Below are positions 53,940 to 63,017 of a stretch of DNA of 64,000 bases, piece after piece. A model generated the notes under the pieces. The model did no database searches. It was not told the origin of the DNA and worked only from the letters and a program-made list of their open reading frames with translations. Origin of the DNA: Pseudomonas sp. LBUM920 (GTDB lineage Bacteria > Pseudomonadota > Gammaproteobacteria > Pseudomonadales > Pseudomonadaceae); NCBI RefSeq assembly GCF_003852315.1, contig NZ_CP027762.1, forward strand, positions 3,453,501-3,517,500, read 5' to 3'. Positions within the stretch are counted from its first letter, which is position 1, and every line of letters begins with the position of its first letter. The position numbers were made by a program, and so were the translations under genes.

Positions 53940-54595
53940 TCGGCGTTCTGATCCCGGTGCATAACGAAGAAGCGCTGCTGGGCGAATGCCTGAAGTCTGC
54001 GTTGATTGCCGCACGCCATCCGGAGCTGCTCGGCGAAAAGGTCCAGATTCTCACCGTGCTCGACAGCTGCAACGACGGCAGTGCGGCGATCGTGCAGGCC
54101 TATGCGGTGCAAAGCCTGCACGTGCAGGCGCGCAATGTCGGGCAGGTGCGCGGTGTGGGTGCACGGCACTTGCTGAATCAAGGTGCACGCTGGATTTCGT
54201 GCACGGACGCCGACAGCCGCGTCGCCCCTGACTGGCTGGTGGCGCAATTGGCGCTGGGTGTGGACGCGGTGTGCGGCACCGTGACCGTGGTCGGCTGGAG
54301 TGACGGCTTCGACCCCGCGGCGCAAATTCGCTACACCCAGGCCTACCAGGCCCGAGACGGCCATCGGCATGTACACGGTGCCAATCTGGGCGTGAGTGCT
54401 GGCGCCTATGTGCGAGCCGGCGGGTTCGAGCCACTGGCCTGCCATGAAGATGTGCAACTGGTGCGCAATCTGGAGCGTTGCGGCGCGTCCATCGCGTGGA
54501 GCCACCGGCCACAGGTGATTACCAGTGGCCGGCTCGACTGCCGCGCCGAAGGCGGTTTTGGTGACTATTTGAAAAGCCTCATGCAGGCCAGCTGA
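53936..54595 (+). CDS. Family 2 glycosyltransferase, small (cassette gene 4)
   Basis: The 219-residue GT-A protein has VLIPVHNEEALLG at 4-16, a CTDADSRVAPDW metal-binding (DxD-like) motif near 88-99 and a HGANLGVSAGAYVRAGGF acceptor region near 144-161. It lacks membrane helices and is shorter than typical GT2 enzymes. It overlaps the methyltransferase stop by four bases. It should transfer one sugar to a soluble acceptor. Confidence 0.85.
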   Translation: MIGVLIPVHNEEALLGECLKSALIAARHPELLGEKVQILTVLDSCNDGSAAIVQAYAVQSLHVQARNVGQVRGVGARHLLNQGARWISCTDADSRVAPDWLVAQLALGVDAVCGTVTVVGWSDGFDPAAQIRYTQAYQARDGHRHVHGANLGVSAGAYVRAGGFEPLACHEDVQLVRNLERCGASIAWSHRPQVITSGRLDCRAEGGFGDYLKSLMQAS

Positions 54596-54773
54596 AAAAA
54601 TCAACATTTCACGATGTAAAAGCCATGAATCCTTGACTATGCTGAGAGCGCCTTGCCGGTATTCCAGGGTTGGAGTGCCGCGCATCACCGCAGCGGAGTC
54701 TGCGCTGAAAAAAAAGAGCGTCGTCCCGTCAACGGGGTACGGCCCAGCATCAATCGACAAGGACGTGACACCC

Positions 54774-55535
54774 ATGAAGCCTGCCTCCTTAAGCGAGGGC
54801 CGCCGCGGCCCCGCGCAAATCTGGAACAGCGCGCCACAGTTGGCGCAAATTCCCGCTATCCCTCCCTCTTCGCTGGTGCCACCTGGTGCGCGCGTGGTGG
54901 TGATTGCTCCGCACCCTGGCGATGAAGTGCTGGCGTGTGGAGGGCTGCTGCAACTGCTCAGTACCCTGGAGCACCCGCTGCTGCTGATCTCGATCACCGA
55001 TGGCAGCGCCAGCCATCCGGGGTCTCACGCATGGCCGGCGAGCCGCCTGAGTGTGATCCGCCCACAGGAAAGCGCCGAGGCGCTGCGCAGGTTGGGCATG
55101 CCGCTGCACAGCTTGAAGTGGATTCGCGGCGGATTTCGTGACGACGCCCTGGCGAGCAGTGAACAGCCGATGAGCCAGTTCATCGCGCGTTACCTGCAGC
55201 CGGGCGACGTGGTGTTCACCACGTGGCGCAACGACGGCAATGACGACCACGACGCCGTCGGCCGTGCCAGCGCCAAGGCCTGTAGCCTGATCGGCGCGCG
55301 GCTTTATGAACTGCCCATCTGGGCCTGGCACAGTCCGGCGCGTGAAGCGGCGATGATGCCTTGGCAACGGGCGCATAAGGTGCGTCTGGACAGCTGGAGC
55401 GTCGCGCGCAAACTGCACGCCGCTCATGCCTACGCCAGCCAATTGGTCGGCGACCCGGCCATCGGGCTCGCGCCGATGCTCGCCCAGGAACTGCTCGAAC
55501 GCATGCGCGAGCCGTATGAGATCGTGTTCACGTAG
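54774..55535 (+). CDS. PIG-L paralogue with altered catalytic motif
   Basis: The 253-residue protein starts at the ATG at 54774 after AAGGA. It closely resembles cassette gene 2 over its whole length (SITDGSASHPGS, WPASRLSVIRPQESAEALRRLG). The key motif, however, reads His47-Pro-Gly49-Asp50-Glu: the usual first Asp, the general base, is Gly (codon GGC at 54918-54920). The metal ligands His47, Asp50 and the His in DDHDAVGRA remain. It may be an inactive or altered-function partner. It has its own gap of 178 bases and is not coupled to the cassette. Confidence 0.85.
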   Translation: MKPASLSEGRRGPAQIWNSAPQLAQIPAIPPSSLVPPGARVVVIAPHPGDEVLACGGLLQLLSTLEHPLLLISITDGSASHPGSHAWPASRLSVIRPQESAEALRRLGMPLHSLKWIRGGFRDDALASSEQPMSQFIARYLQPGDVVFTTWRNDGNDDHDAVGRASAKACSLIGARLYELPIWAWHSPAREAAMMPWQRAHKVRLDSWSVARKLHAAHAYASQLVGDPAIGLAPMLAQELLERMREPYEIVFT

Positions 55536-55675
55536 AGCAGGCGGTTATGTATCGCACTGTGTACAGCAGCCGTGGCGATACACAGCGTTTAACCCGGGAC
55601 CGTTCCTGAAACATGCGCGATACAGCGCAGCGGTCAACTGAGTGTCAGGCACCCATCAGCCGCAGGAGGCTCGCC

Positions 55676-56707
55676 ATGCACACTCTGTTGACCCGTCGCT
55701 CCAAACACCGTCCGCTTGCTCTGGCATTGGCCTTGTTGCCATTCGGCGCCCTGGGCGTGGCTCATGCTGAAATGCCCGAGCCGCCAACGCCGGCCAGCCA
55801 TCACCAAACCGCCTTCGGCGCGCTCAAGCACGTCAAGGCCGGGGTGCTCGATGTGGCCTACGCCGACGTTGGCCCGGCCAACGGCCAGGTGGTGATCCTG
55901 CTGCACGGTTGGCCCTACGACATCGACAGTTATGCCGATGTCGCGCCGTGGCTGGCAGCCAAAGGCTACCGCGTGTTGATCCCGTATGCCCGCGGCTATG
56001 GCGCCACGCGTTTTGTGTCGGATAAAACCCTGCGCAACGGCGAACCGGCAGCGTTGGCACAGGACGTGATCGACTTCATGGACGCACTGAAGATCAAGCA
56101 AGCGGTGCTCGGTGGGTACGACTGGGGCGCGCGCTCGGCGGATATCGTCTCGGCGCTGTGGCCGGAGCGGGTCAAGGCATTGGTGTCTGTCAGCGGTTAC
56201 CTGATCGGCAACCAGGCCGCCGGCAAGCAACCGCTGCCGCCCAAGGCGGAATTGCAGTGGTGGTACCAGTTTTACTTCGCCACCGAGCGCGGCGCCGCCG
56301 GGTACCAGAAGAACACCCACGAATTTGCCAGGCTGATCTGGCAAACCGCTTCGCCGAAGTGGGCCTTTGACGACGCCACGTTCGCGCGCAGCGCCAAAGG
56401 CCTGGATAACCCCGATCACGTCGCCATCACGGTTTTCAACTACCGTTGGCGCCTGGGTTTGGTGCAAGGCGAGGCGCAATACGACGCGCTGGAACAGCGA
56501 CTGGCCCAATCGCCCACCATCGGCGTGCCGACCATCACCCTCGAAGGCGACGCCAACGGCGCACCGCACCCGCAACCCGAGGACTACGCCAAGCGCTTCA
56601 CCGGCAAGTACGAATTTCGCCAGATCAATGGCGGGATCGGCCACAACCTGCCGCAGGAAGCACCGGCAGCGTTCGCCAAGGCCGTGTTCGACGCCGATCA
56701 CCTGTGA
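55676..56707 (+). CDS. Exported alpha/beta hydrolase, epoxide-hydrolase-like
   Basis: The 343-residue protein starts seven bases after AGGAGG. A signal peptide (about 1-34, ending AHA) predicts export. The HGWPYD oxyanion motif and nucleophile elbow GGYDWGARS put an Asp in the nucleophile position, as in epoxide hydrolases and some dehalogenases. A lid with Tyr/Trp residues (WWYQFYFATERGAAGY) and the GIGHNLPQE His complete it. The substrate is unknown. Confidence 0.85.
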   Translation: MHTLLTRRSKHRPLALALALLPFGALGVAHAEMPEPPTPASHHQTAFGALKHVKAGVLDVAYADVGPANGQVVILLHGWPYDIDSYADVAPWLAAKGYRVLIPYARGYGATRFVSDKTLRNGEPAALAQDVIDFMDALKIKQAVLGGYDWGARSADIVSALWPERVKALVSVSGYLIGNQAAGKQPLPPKAELQWWYQFYFATERGAAGYQKNTHEFARLIWQTASPKWAFDDATFARSAKGLDNPDHVAITVFNYRWRLGLVQGEAQYDALEQRLAQSPTIGVPTITLEGDANGAPHPQPEDYAKRFTGKYEFRQINGGIGHNLPQEAPAAFAKAVFDADHL

Positions 56708-56860
56708 CCTTATCGCGACGACCTGGCGCGGGTACCGGCCTTGGGCGGGGAGTGTTTTTTGCTGCTCAGCGCACGACTGTCGGGAAGGACATTCTTTGGC
56801 TTGAACAGTGGTGCCAATTGAACACGGTGGGCCGAATGGACTCGGGCCACCGTGCGTTGA

Positions 56861-57289
56861 TCAGGCCGGCACGCCGAGAATGATGTGCGAGGCTTTGATC
56901 ACCGCCGTCGCGCTGACGCCCGGCGCCAGGCCCAACTCCGCCACCGCGTCGCGGGTGACGATGGCGTAAACCTTCGAACCACCGGCCAATTCGATCACCA
57001 CTTCGGCGTTGACCGAACCGTCGTTGACGCTCAGTACCGTGCCTTCCAGGCAGTTGCGCGCCGACAGGCGAATGTCGCTGGAATCGGTCATCAGCATGAC
57101 CCACGGCGCCTTGATCAGTGCCACGGCCTCTTTGCCCACGGCGATGCCCAGGTTGCGCACGCTCTGTATGGTCACCACCGCCACCAGTTGCTCACCACCG
57201 GCCAGGGTCAGGACGACTTCTGCATTAACGGCGCCCTCCTGCACTTGGCTGACTTGGCCTTTGAATACGTTGCGTGCGCTGACTTTCAT
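56861..57289 (-). CDS. Molbindin with two Mop/TOBE domains
   Basis: The 142-residue cytoplasmic protein is a tandem repeat of two Mop domains (about 1-68 and 72-140): each begins with SARNxxxGxV, followed by VNAEVV and an IKAxxxx end. Such proteins bind molybdate or tungstate and store or buffer it. It stands alone; no modABC genes are in the window. Confidence 0.92.
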   Translation of the reverse strand: MKVSARNVFKGQVSQVQEGAVNAEVVLTLAGGEQLVAVVTIQSVRNLGIAVGKEAVALIKAPWVMLMTDSSDIRLSARNCLEGTVLSVNDGSVNAEVVIELAGGSKVYAIVTRDAVAELGLAPGVSATAVIKASHIILGVPA

Positions 57290-57515
57290 CGTGACGGGGC
57301 CTTTTCTTGACTTGCTGGTTAGGAATTAACCCGCATGTTTAAACGTAACGCTGTGTAAAAACAACTATAGCGTCCCAACTACCGGGGTTCTGCGCCGGAT
57401 ATTGACTACCTGCTGGCGCCGGAGCTAGCGATAAGGCTGCATCGACGATGTGAAAAATTTGTTAAGCATTTAACGTCAAAGGCTTTTTTGCTCGGATCCA
57501 ATCTGACACACTGAT

Positions 57516-57534
57516 GCGAATAATTATCATCATC
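57516..57534 (+). promoter_or_regulatory. Fur box before TonB-dependent receptor
   Basis: The 19 bases starting GCGAATAATTATC match the Fur consensus (GATAATGATAATCATTATC) at 14 positions by eye. The site lies 44 bases before the receptor start. This predicts repression by Fur with iron. Confidence 0.78.
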
Positions 57535-57577
57535 TTTATTGTTCGCTAGGGACAGCACTTCCGGGAGAGTCGGTTTC

Positions 57578-59731
57578 ATGTCTGTGCAACAACATGGCGG
57601 TAAAGGTTTTTCACCCAATTTGATCGCGATGGCCATCTGTATTGCCAGCTCACAAGCGGCCTTCGCCGCCGACGCGCAGCAGCCAGCAGACGTCGTCGAG
57701 TTGGGCGCGACGCAGATCAACACCGAGCAGCAACTCGGTGCGACCACCGAAGGCAGCCCGTCCTACACCACCGGCTCGATGGCAACGGCGACCAAACTTC
57801 CACTCACGATGCGCGAAACCCCACAGGCCGTTACCGTCATCACGCGACAACGCATGGATGACCAGGCGATGACCAGCATCAACGACGTGGTCAAGGCCAC
57901 GCCCGGGTTGTTCCTGAACTTCTCCAACGGGCCTGGCCGGCAGTCGTACACCTCGCGCGGTTTCGACATCGACAACCTGATGTATGACGGCATTCCCAGC
58001 GGCTACAACGGGGCCACAGTCGGCGCCCAGCCGAACCTGGCCATGTTCGACCGCGTCGAGGTAGTGCGCGGCGCAACAGGCCTGGTCACCGGGGCCGGCA
58101 ACCCTTCAGCGGCCATCAACCTGATCCGCAAGCGGCCGTTGGACGAGCAGAAAGTCACCCTCACCGGCGCCGCCGGCAGCTGGGACAATTACCGTGGCGA
58201 GCTGGACGCATCCAGCCCGCTCAACGACAGCGGCACATTGCGCGGCCGGGTGGTCACTTCTTACGGTGATGCCAACAGTTTCATCGATAAAGTCCAGGAA
58301 GATCACGGCCTGTTCTACGCCGTCACCGAAGCGGATCTGAGCGAAGACACCACCCTGACCCTGGGTTTCTCCAACCAGAAGGACAAGACCAACTACTTCT
58401 GGGGATCGGCGATGGTCGGTCAGGACGGCCATCATCTGGACCTGCCGCGCTCCTACAACCCGGGTACTCGCTGGGAGAACAAGGACCAGGAAATCAACAC
58501 GGTGTTCGCCGAGCTGCGTCAGCGCCTGGCCAACGACTGGAGCCTTCAAGTCAACGCCAACTACGCCGAACAGAACGCGTTGTTTTCAGGCTCCTACCAG
58601 TCGCGCTGGGTCAACAACACCCCGGCCCGCACGGTCTACCAGGCGGCCTACGATGAAAACCAGGCCGGCATCGACGCCTTTGCCAGCGGCCCTTTCCAGG
58701 CGTTCGGGCGTACCCATGAACTGGTGGTGGGCGCCAGCAAGCGCATCTATGACCTGACCAGCTACAGTCCGTACGACACCAACTGGCCACTCACCGCGGG
58801 CAAGCCAGACTTCGTCCACACCGACAACCAGCGCGAAGTCACCACTCAGGACGGCGTCTACGTCACCACGCGCCTGAGCCTCGCCGACCCGTTGAAACTG
58901 ATCCTCGGCGGACGCCTGGACTGGTATGACTATGACAACCGTGACGGCGACGGCGACTATCATGTCACCCGCAACCTCACCCGCTACGCAGGTTTGATTT
59001 ATGAGCTGGACGACCATCACTCGGTCTACGTCAGCTACAGCGACATCTTCACGCCGCAGAGTGACAAGGACACGTCCGGTAAGCCGGTCAAGCCGATTGT
59101 CGGCAAGAACTACGAAGTCGGCATCAAGGGCGAATACCTTGGCGGCGCGCTGAACGCGAGCCTGGCGCTGTTCCGCGTCGATCAGGAGAACCGGGCGGTG
59201 CAAGTGTTCGTGCCAAACTGCCCGCAGGCCTCCTGCAACGAAGCCTCCGGCGAAATTCGCAGCGAGGGCATCGACGTCGAACTACAAGGCGCGTTAACCG
59301 AGAATTGGCAGGTCGGCGGTGGCTACACCTACGCCCGTACGCACACCATCAAGGATGAGGCCAACCCGCAGAAGGTCAACAAGCAGTTCGACACCGACAC
59401 GCCAGAACAGCTGTTCAAACTGACCACACGCTACAACCTGCAGGGCCCGCTGGAAAAATTCCGTGTGGGCGGTAACGTCTCCTGGCAGAGCCGCATGTAC
59501 AACGACCTTGACCTCGCGGACGGCAGCAAATATCGGCTTAAACAGGGCAGCTATGCCGTCACCGACCTGATGGCCGGCTACCAGGTCAACCAGCACCTGG
59601 ACCTGCAGCTCAACGCCAACAACATCTTCGACCGGCGCTACTACTCCACCATCGCCAACTCGGTGAGCTACGGCGGTGATGCTTACGGCAACCCGCGCAA
59701 CATGATGCTGACCGCCAAGTACACCTTCTGA
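57578..59731 (+). CDS. TonB-dependent siderophore receptor (FhuE/FpvA-like)
   Basis: I start at the ATG at 57578 after GGGAGAG, giving 717 residues with a signal peptide (about 1-31, AAFAAD). The plug domain follows directly (ETPQAVTVITRQRMDDQ, DRVEVVRGATGLVTGAGNPSAAINLIRKRP) and then a 22-strand barrel with a terminal aromatic residue (AKYTF). There is no N-terminal signalling domain, so it imports without cell-surface sigma signalling. It resembles FhuE-type receptors for hydroxamate siderophores; the specific ligand is uncertain. A Fur box lies upstream. Confidence 0.9.
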   Translation: MSVQQHGGKGFSPNLIAMAICIASSQAAFAADAQQPADVVELGATQINTEQQLGATTEGSPSYTTGSMATATKLPLTMRETPQAVTVITRQRMDDQAMTSINDVVKATPGLFLNFSNGPGRQSYTSRGFDIDNLMYDGIPSGYNGATVGAQPNLAMFDRVEVVRGATGLVTGAGNPSAAINLIRKRPLDEQKVTLTGAAGSWDNYRGELDASSPLNDSGTLRGRVVTSYGDANSFIDKVQEDHGLFYAVTEADLSEDTTLTLGFSNQKDKTNYFWGSAMVGQDGHHLDLPRSYNPGTRWENKDQEINTVFAELRQRLANDWSLQVNANYAEQNALFSGSYQSRWVNNTPARTVYQAAYDENQAGIDAFASGPFQAFGRTHELVVGASKRIYDLTSYSPYDTNWPLTAGKPDFVHTDNQREVTTQDGVYVTTRLSLADPLKLILGGRLDWYDYDNRDGDGDYHVTRNLTRYAGLIYELDDHHSVYVSYSDIFTPQSDKDTSGKPVKPIVGKNYEVGIKGEYLGGALNASLALFRVDQENRAVQVFVPNCPQASCNEASGEIRSEGIDVELQGALTENWQVGGGYTYARTHTIKDEANPQKVNKQFDTDTPEQLFKLTTRYNLQGPLEKFRVGGNVSWQSRMYNDLDLADGSKYRLKQGSYAVTDLMAGYQVNQHLDLQLNANNIFDRRYYSTIANSVSYGGDAYGNPRNMMLTAKYTF

Positions 59732-59747
59732 TCGTTATCGCAGCGTT

Positions 59748-59779
59748 GGCTATCCGTTCGGATAGCCGTTCGGATAGCC
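59748..59779 (+). terminator. Hairpin with repeated GGATAGCC arm
   Basis: GGCTATCC (59748-59755), loop GTTC, GGATAGCC (59760-59767) form a perfect eight-base stem. A second GTTC-GGATAGCC follows at 59768-59779, so the left arm can pair with either. It lies 17 bases after the receptor stop. No strong T-tract is present. Confidence 0.5.
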
Positions 59780-59794
59780 GTTCTTAAAGTCCCG

Positions 59795-59829
59795 TTCAGG
59801 GATGCCGATAAGGTTTTGGCATCCCTGAA
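59795..59829 (+). terminator. Long inverted repeat, likely terminator
   Basis: TTCAGGGATGCC (59795-59806) and GGCATCCCTGAA (59818-59829) form a perfect 12-base stem with an 11-base loop ending in TTTT. It sits between the receptor and the next chemoreceptor gene. Confidence 0.6.
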
Positions 59830-59927
59830 TCAAACAGCACACGCATACCTGCTTCACTCCACCGGCGGCCCGTCGTGGCACGCCGCATGCTTGCCTGTTA
59901 CCCGCCGATCACATGGAGTAAGAGTGA

Positions 59928-61421
59928 ATGCCCACCCGTCCGCGTTTTCTGGAGCACTACCGCAAGGCCGATCGCATCATGCTGGCGTTGGTCTGGCTGA
60001 TGTTTCTGTTCTCTCTCGGGCTGGCGTTCTGGCACGACACTTGGCTGCAGGCACTGACCGTGGGCGCAGGCACCAGTGTGGTGCTGACGGTGCTCTATCG
60101 CGCCCTCGGCGGGACACGCTTGATGCGCTGCCTGCTGGGCGCCGGCCTGATGGTAATGGCTGCCCTGCACATCAACCAGGCGCAAGGCGTGATCGAATCA
60201 CACTTCGGCATTTTCGCGTTGCTGGCGGTGCTGACGTTCTACCGCGACTGGCTGCCAATCCTGGTCGCGGCGGCAACGATCGCCGTGCATCACGTGGTCT
60301 TTCATGCCTTGCAACATCAAGGCTTGCCGGTGTTTGTGATGGAACACCACGGCGGCTGGAGCATGGTGTTCGTCCACGCTTTCTATGTGGTGATGGAGAC
60401 CGTCGCCCTGCTCTACCTGGCCATTCACAGCCAGCGTGAGGCGGTCGAAAGCCAGGAAATGCTCGAGAAAATGCTCGCCGTGACCACCCAGCTCACCGTC
60501 GAAACCGCCCAAGGTGAAGGCAAGGTGCACGTCTCCCTGGCCAAGCGCTTTGACCACTTCCTGCAGCAAATCACCCACCTGATCGACGGTGTGGCTCGCG
60601 ACTCCCAAGGCCTTGGCCAACTCGGCCAGGAACTGGCCAGTGCCAGCGGCACCCTGGAAAAAGGCGCACGCCATCAGTTGGCAGAAATCACCCAGATGAC
60701 CGGCTCGATGCAGCGCATGGAAGACGCCATGGGCCACATCACCGTGCACGTTGAACAGGCTGTCGAGCACGCAGGCCAAGCCAGCCAACAAATCGTACGC
60801 GGCCAGGAAAGCGTCGGCCGCGCGCAGCATGAAATCAGCCAACTGGCTCTACGCATTCACGGCACCCACTCAACCGTGCAAGACCTCGCCGTGCAGGCAG
60901 AGCAGATCGGCTCGGTGCTCGAAGTGATCAGCAGCATCGCCAACCAGACCAACCTGCTCGCCCTCAACGCCGCCATCGAAGCCGCGCGCGCCGGCGAGCA
61001 AGGCCGAGGGTTTGCCGTGGTCGCCGATGAAGTGCGCAGCCTGGCCCAGCGCACGGCGGTGTCTACGCAGGAAATCAAACAGATCATCGAAGGCTTGCAA
61101 CACGGCAGCCGTCAGGCCGTCGAGGCGATGCATGACAGCCAGCAAGGCGTAGAGCGTTGCGTACAAGACAGCCAGTTGGCGGTACAGATGCTGCAAGCGG
61201 TAGGCGCCGATATCGCGCGCATCGACGCACTGAATGGGCGAATTGTGAGCACCACGCGCGAGCAGTCCACGGCCAACCTGGAGATTGTCGGGCGCTTGCA
61301 GGCGGTGCAAAGCATTGCGCAAAGCACCGCGGATGATGTGGAAACGCTGGCGCGCAGCAGTGAACGGTTACCGCCGATTGCCGTGCGCCTGGATGCCTTG
61401 GGGCGCAGGTTTCATCAATGA
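59928..61421 (+). CDS. Chemotaxis receptor with histidine-rich membrane domain
   Basis: The 497-residue receptor lacks a periplasmic sensor. The first 165 residues hold about six membrane spans with clustered histidines (His81, His92, His121, His122, His126, His130, His140, His141, His150). A linker and a standard signalling domain follow, with the tip NQTNLLALNAAIEAARAGEQGRGFAVVADEVR. The membrane domain may sense a membrane-related cue or bind a cofactor. That is inference. Confidence 0.9.
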   Translation: MPTRPRFLEHYRKADRIMLALVWLMFLFSLGLAFWHDTWLQALTVGAGTSVVLTVLYRALGGTRLMRCLLGAGLMVMAALHINQAQGVIESHFGIFALLAVLTFYRDWLPILVAAATIAVHHVVFHALQHQGLPVFVMEHHGGWSMVFVHAFYVVMETVALLYLAIHSQREAVESQEMLEKMLAVTTQLTVETAQGEGKVHVSLAKRFDHFLQQITHLIDGVARDSQGLGQLGQELASASGTLEKGARHQLAEITQMTGSMQRMEDAMGHITVHVEQAVEHAGQASQQIVRGQESVGRAQHEISQLALRIHGTHSTVQDLAVQAEQIGSVLEVISSIANQTNLLALNAAIEAARAGEQGRGFAVVADEVRSLAQRTAVSTQEIKQIIEGLQHGSRQAVEAMHDSQQGVERCVQDSQLAVQMLQAVGADIARIDALNGRIVSTTREQSTANLEIVGRLQAVQSIAQSTADDVETLARSSERLPPIAVRLDALGRRFHQ

Positions 61422-61423
61422 AG

Positions 61424-61750
61424 TCATGCGTCTCGGGACAATGAGGAGGTGATCTGAGCAATCGCGCCCTGATCCGCCTCGTGCAGCGTGCGGTACTGAT
61501 TGACGACTTCGGTTTCTTCCACAGTAAGGTCATCCGCGCTCATGTGCGAACGCTCACCGCTCAGCACGTAAAGCACATCGACCCCTTTGCGACGGATAGC
61601 CATCAGATAATCCGATTTGGGTAATCTCTCGCCCCTTTCATAGTGGCCTTGTGCGTTTTCGGCCACGCCCCCGATCACACCAAAATCGTGCTGGGAGAGT
61701 AAAAGCCGTTTGCGCTCTTCCTTTAAGCGCCCGCCTAAATTGCCGTCCAT
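61424..61750 (-). CDS. XRE-family helix-turn-helix regulator
   Basis: I start at the ATG at 61750 (MDGNLGGRLKEERKRLLLSQ), giving 108 residues. The HTH spans about 5 to 60 (FGVIGGVAENAQGHYERGERLPKSDYLMAI). The C-terminal part (LTVEETEVVNQYRTLHEADQGAIAQI) is the helical tail seen in phage-repressor-like regulators. It is convergent with the chemoreceptor, two bases apart. Confidence 0.85.
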   Translation of the reverse strand: MDGNLGGRLKEERKRLLLSQHDFGVIGGVAENAQGHYERGERLPKSDYLMAIRRKGVDVLYVLSGERSHMSADDLTVEETEVVNQYRTLHEADQGAIAQITSSLSRDA

Positions 61751-61811
61751 GTTGAATGCCTGAACTGAGGGTATAAACCACCATACGCCTATACACCTCA
61801 AAGAAGGTCAT

Positions 61812-63017
61812 TCATTTGAATTGACGTTTCAGGGCATAGTCCGGCAGGTCAATGGCGTCAGCCTTGGGGGAAAGAAACTTGCCAAGCAGCTTTTTAAAAA
61901 CAGGCGCTGTCGCCAGCCGCAATACGGCGTGGCCGAGCGCTATTGCAACGCGCGAATGAGGTGACGCCAACCGCGGTGCAAATTTGGGCACGCCTTGCGC
62001 CTGAGCCACGTAGGGCCGCATCAGGGTTTCATAGGCGGCAAACGCTTGGGTGTGATCTGCATGGCGCCCCAGCTCGCCGGCCAACACATACGCCCCGCAC
62101 AGGCCCAGGCTGGTGCCCATGCCACTGATGGGCGAGGCGCAATAGGCTGCGTCGCCCACCAGTGCAATACGGCCCTTGGACCAACGGGGCATTTTGACCT
62201 GACCTACCGCTTCCAGGTAAAGGTCGGTTGTGTCATCCAGCCCCGCCAATACGCGGGGCGTCTCCCAACCGGCGTCGGCAAAGCGTTGCTTGAGCAAGGA
62301 TTTCTGCGCGTCTGGCGCGAGTTTTTCGTAGCCGTTGGGTGCTTGCTGAAACGACAAAAACGCCCGCGTGGTGCCCAGGTTGTCTGGGCGTAAACACACG
62401 CAGCGACCGCCGGGAATGTTGTACCAGCGCATGATCTGGCCGTCGCTTGGCTCACGCGGCAGGGTGAAATAGGCGGTGTATACATCCAGCGGGCGGCGCT
62501 GGACTTCGTTGCCGAACACGTGATTGCGCGTGGTCGAGCCAATTCCTTCCGCCACAATCACCAGGTCGAAAACCTGCTCGGTCCCCTGTGCAAAGCGCAC
62601 ATGCACCTGCTGGCCATCGTCGTGCAGGGTTTCAATGCTGTCGCCAAACCGATACGTGACCCGGTCCTCGCTGTGCTGGATCAACAGCTTGGCGAGTTCG
62701 CCACGCAGAATCTCCAGTTCAGCGATCGGCCCTTCGCCGTCAAAGTCGTTCACGCCGATGAAGGCCTTGGTCCGGTTGTGGCGGTCAACGAAGGCAATGC
62801 CTTGTTCGTGGGTTGTATTGGCCCGAATCAGTTCCTCCAGGCCCATGCGCTGCACCACAACACGGCCCGCACCCCGCACGTCGATCGTCTGCCCGCCATC
62901 GCGAAAAGCCGGTGCCCTTTCGACCACTGTGACGTGCATGCCCTGCCGGGACAGCCAATATGCCAGCGCCGGGCCGGCGACACTGGCGCCGGTGACAAGA
63001 ATCTTTTGGCGTTTCAT
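61812..63017 (-). CDS. FAD-dependent monooxygenase (TetX/PHBH-like)
   Basis: I start at the ATG at 63017, which overlaps the MarR stop and follows GGAGG, giving 401 residues. The FAD motif is VTGASVAGPALAYWL near 8-22, the second ribose/FAD motif is GDAAYCASPISGMGTSLGL near 295-313, and REP... segments lie between. It hydroxylates a small aromatic or drug-like substrate using NAD(P)H and oxygen. It is cotranscribed with a MarR repressor, as is common for detoxifying enzymes. Confidence 0.88.
   Translation of the reverse strand: MKRQKILVTGASVAGPALAYWLSRQGMHVTVVERAPAFRDGGQTIDVRGAGRVVVQRMGLEELIRANTTHEQGIAFVDRHNRTKAFIGVNDFDGEGPIAELEILRGELAKLLIQHSEDRVTYRFGDSIETLHDDGQQVHVRFAQGTEQVFDLVIVAEGIGSTTRNHVFGNEVQRRPLDVYTAYFTLPREPSDGQIMRWYNIPGGRCVCLRPDNLGTTRAFLSFQQAPNGYEKLAPDAQKSLLKQRFADAGWETPRVLAGLDDTTDLYLEAVGQVKMPRWSKGRIALVGDAAYCASPISGMGTSLGLCGAYVLAGELGRHADHTQAFAAYETLMRPYVAQAQGVPKFAPRLASPHSRVAIALGHAVLRLATAPVFKKLLGKFLSPKADAIDLPDYALKRQFK

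Noticed and set aside
51590..54595. A true Nod-factor (lipochitooligosaccharide) pathway
   Set aside because: Only the methyltransferase is Nod-like; there is no NodA acyltransferase, the deacetylase is PIG-L not NodB, and the glycosyltransferase is too small for NodC.
53864..54997. Minus-strand frame of 377 codons across the glycosyltransferase and second PIG-L gene
   Set aside because: Overlaps two recognisable plus-strand genes and shows no protein family features.
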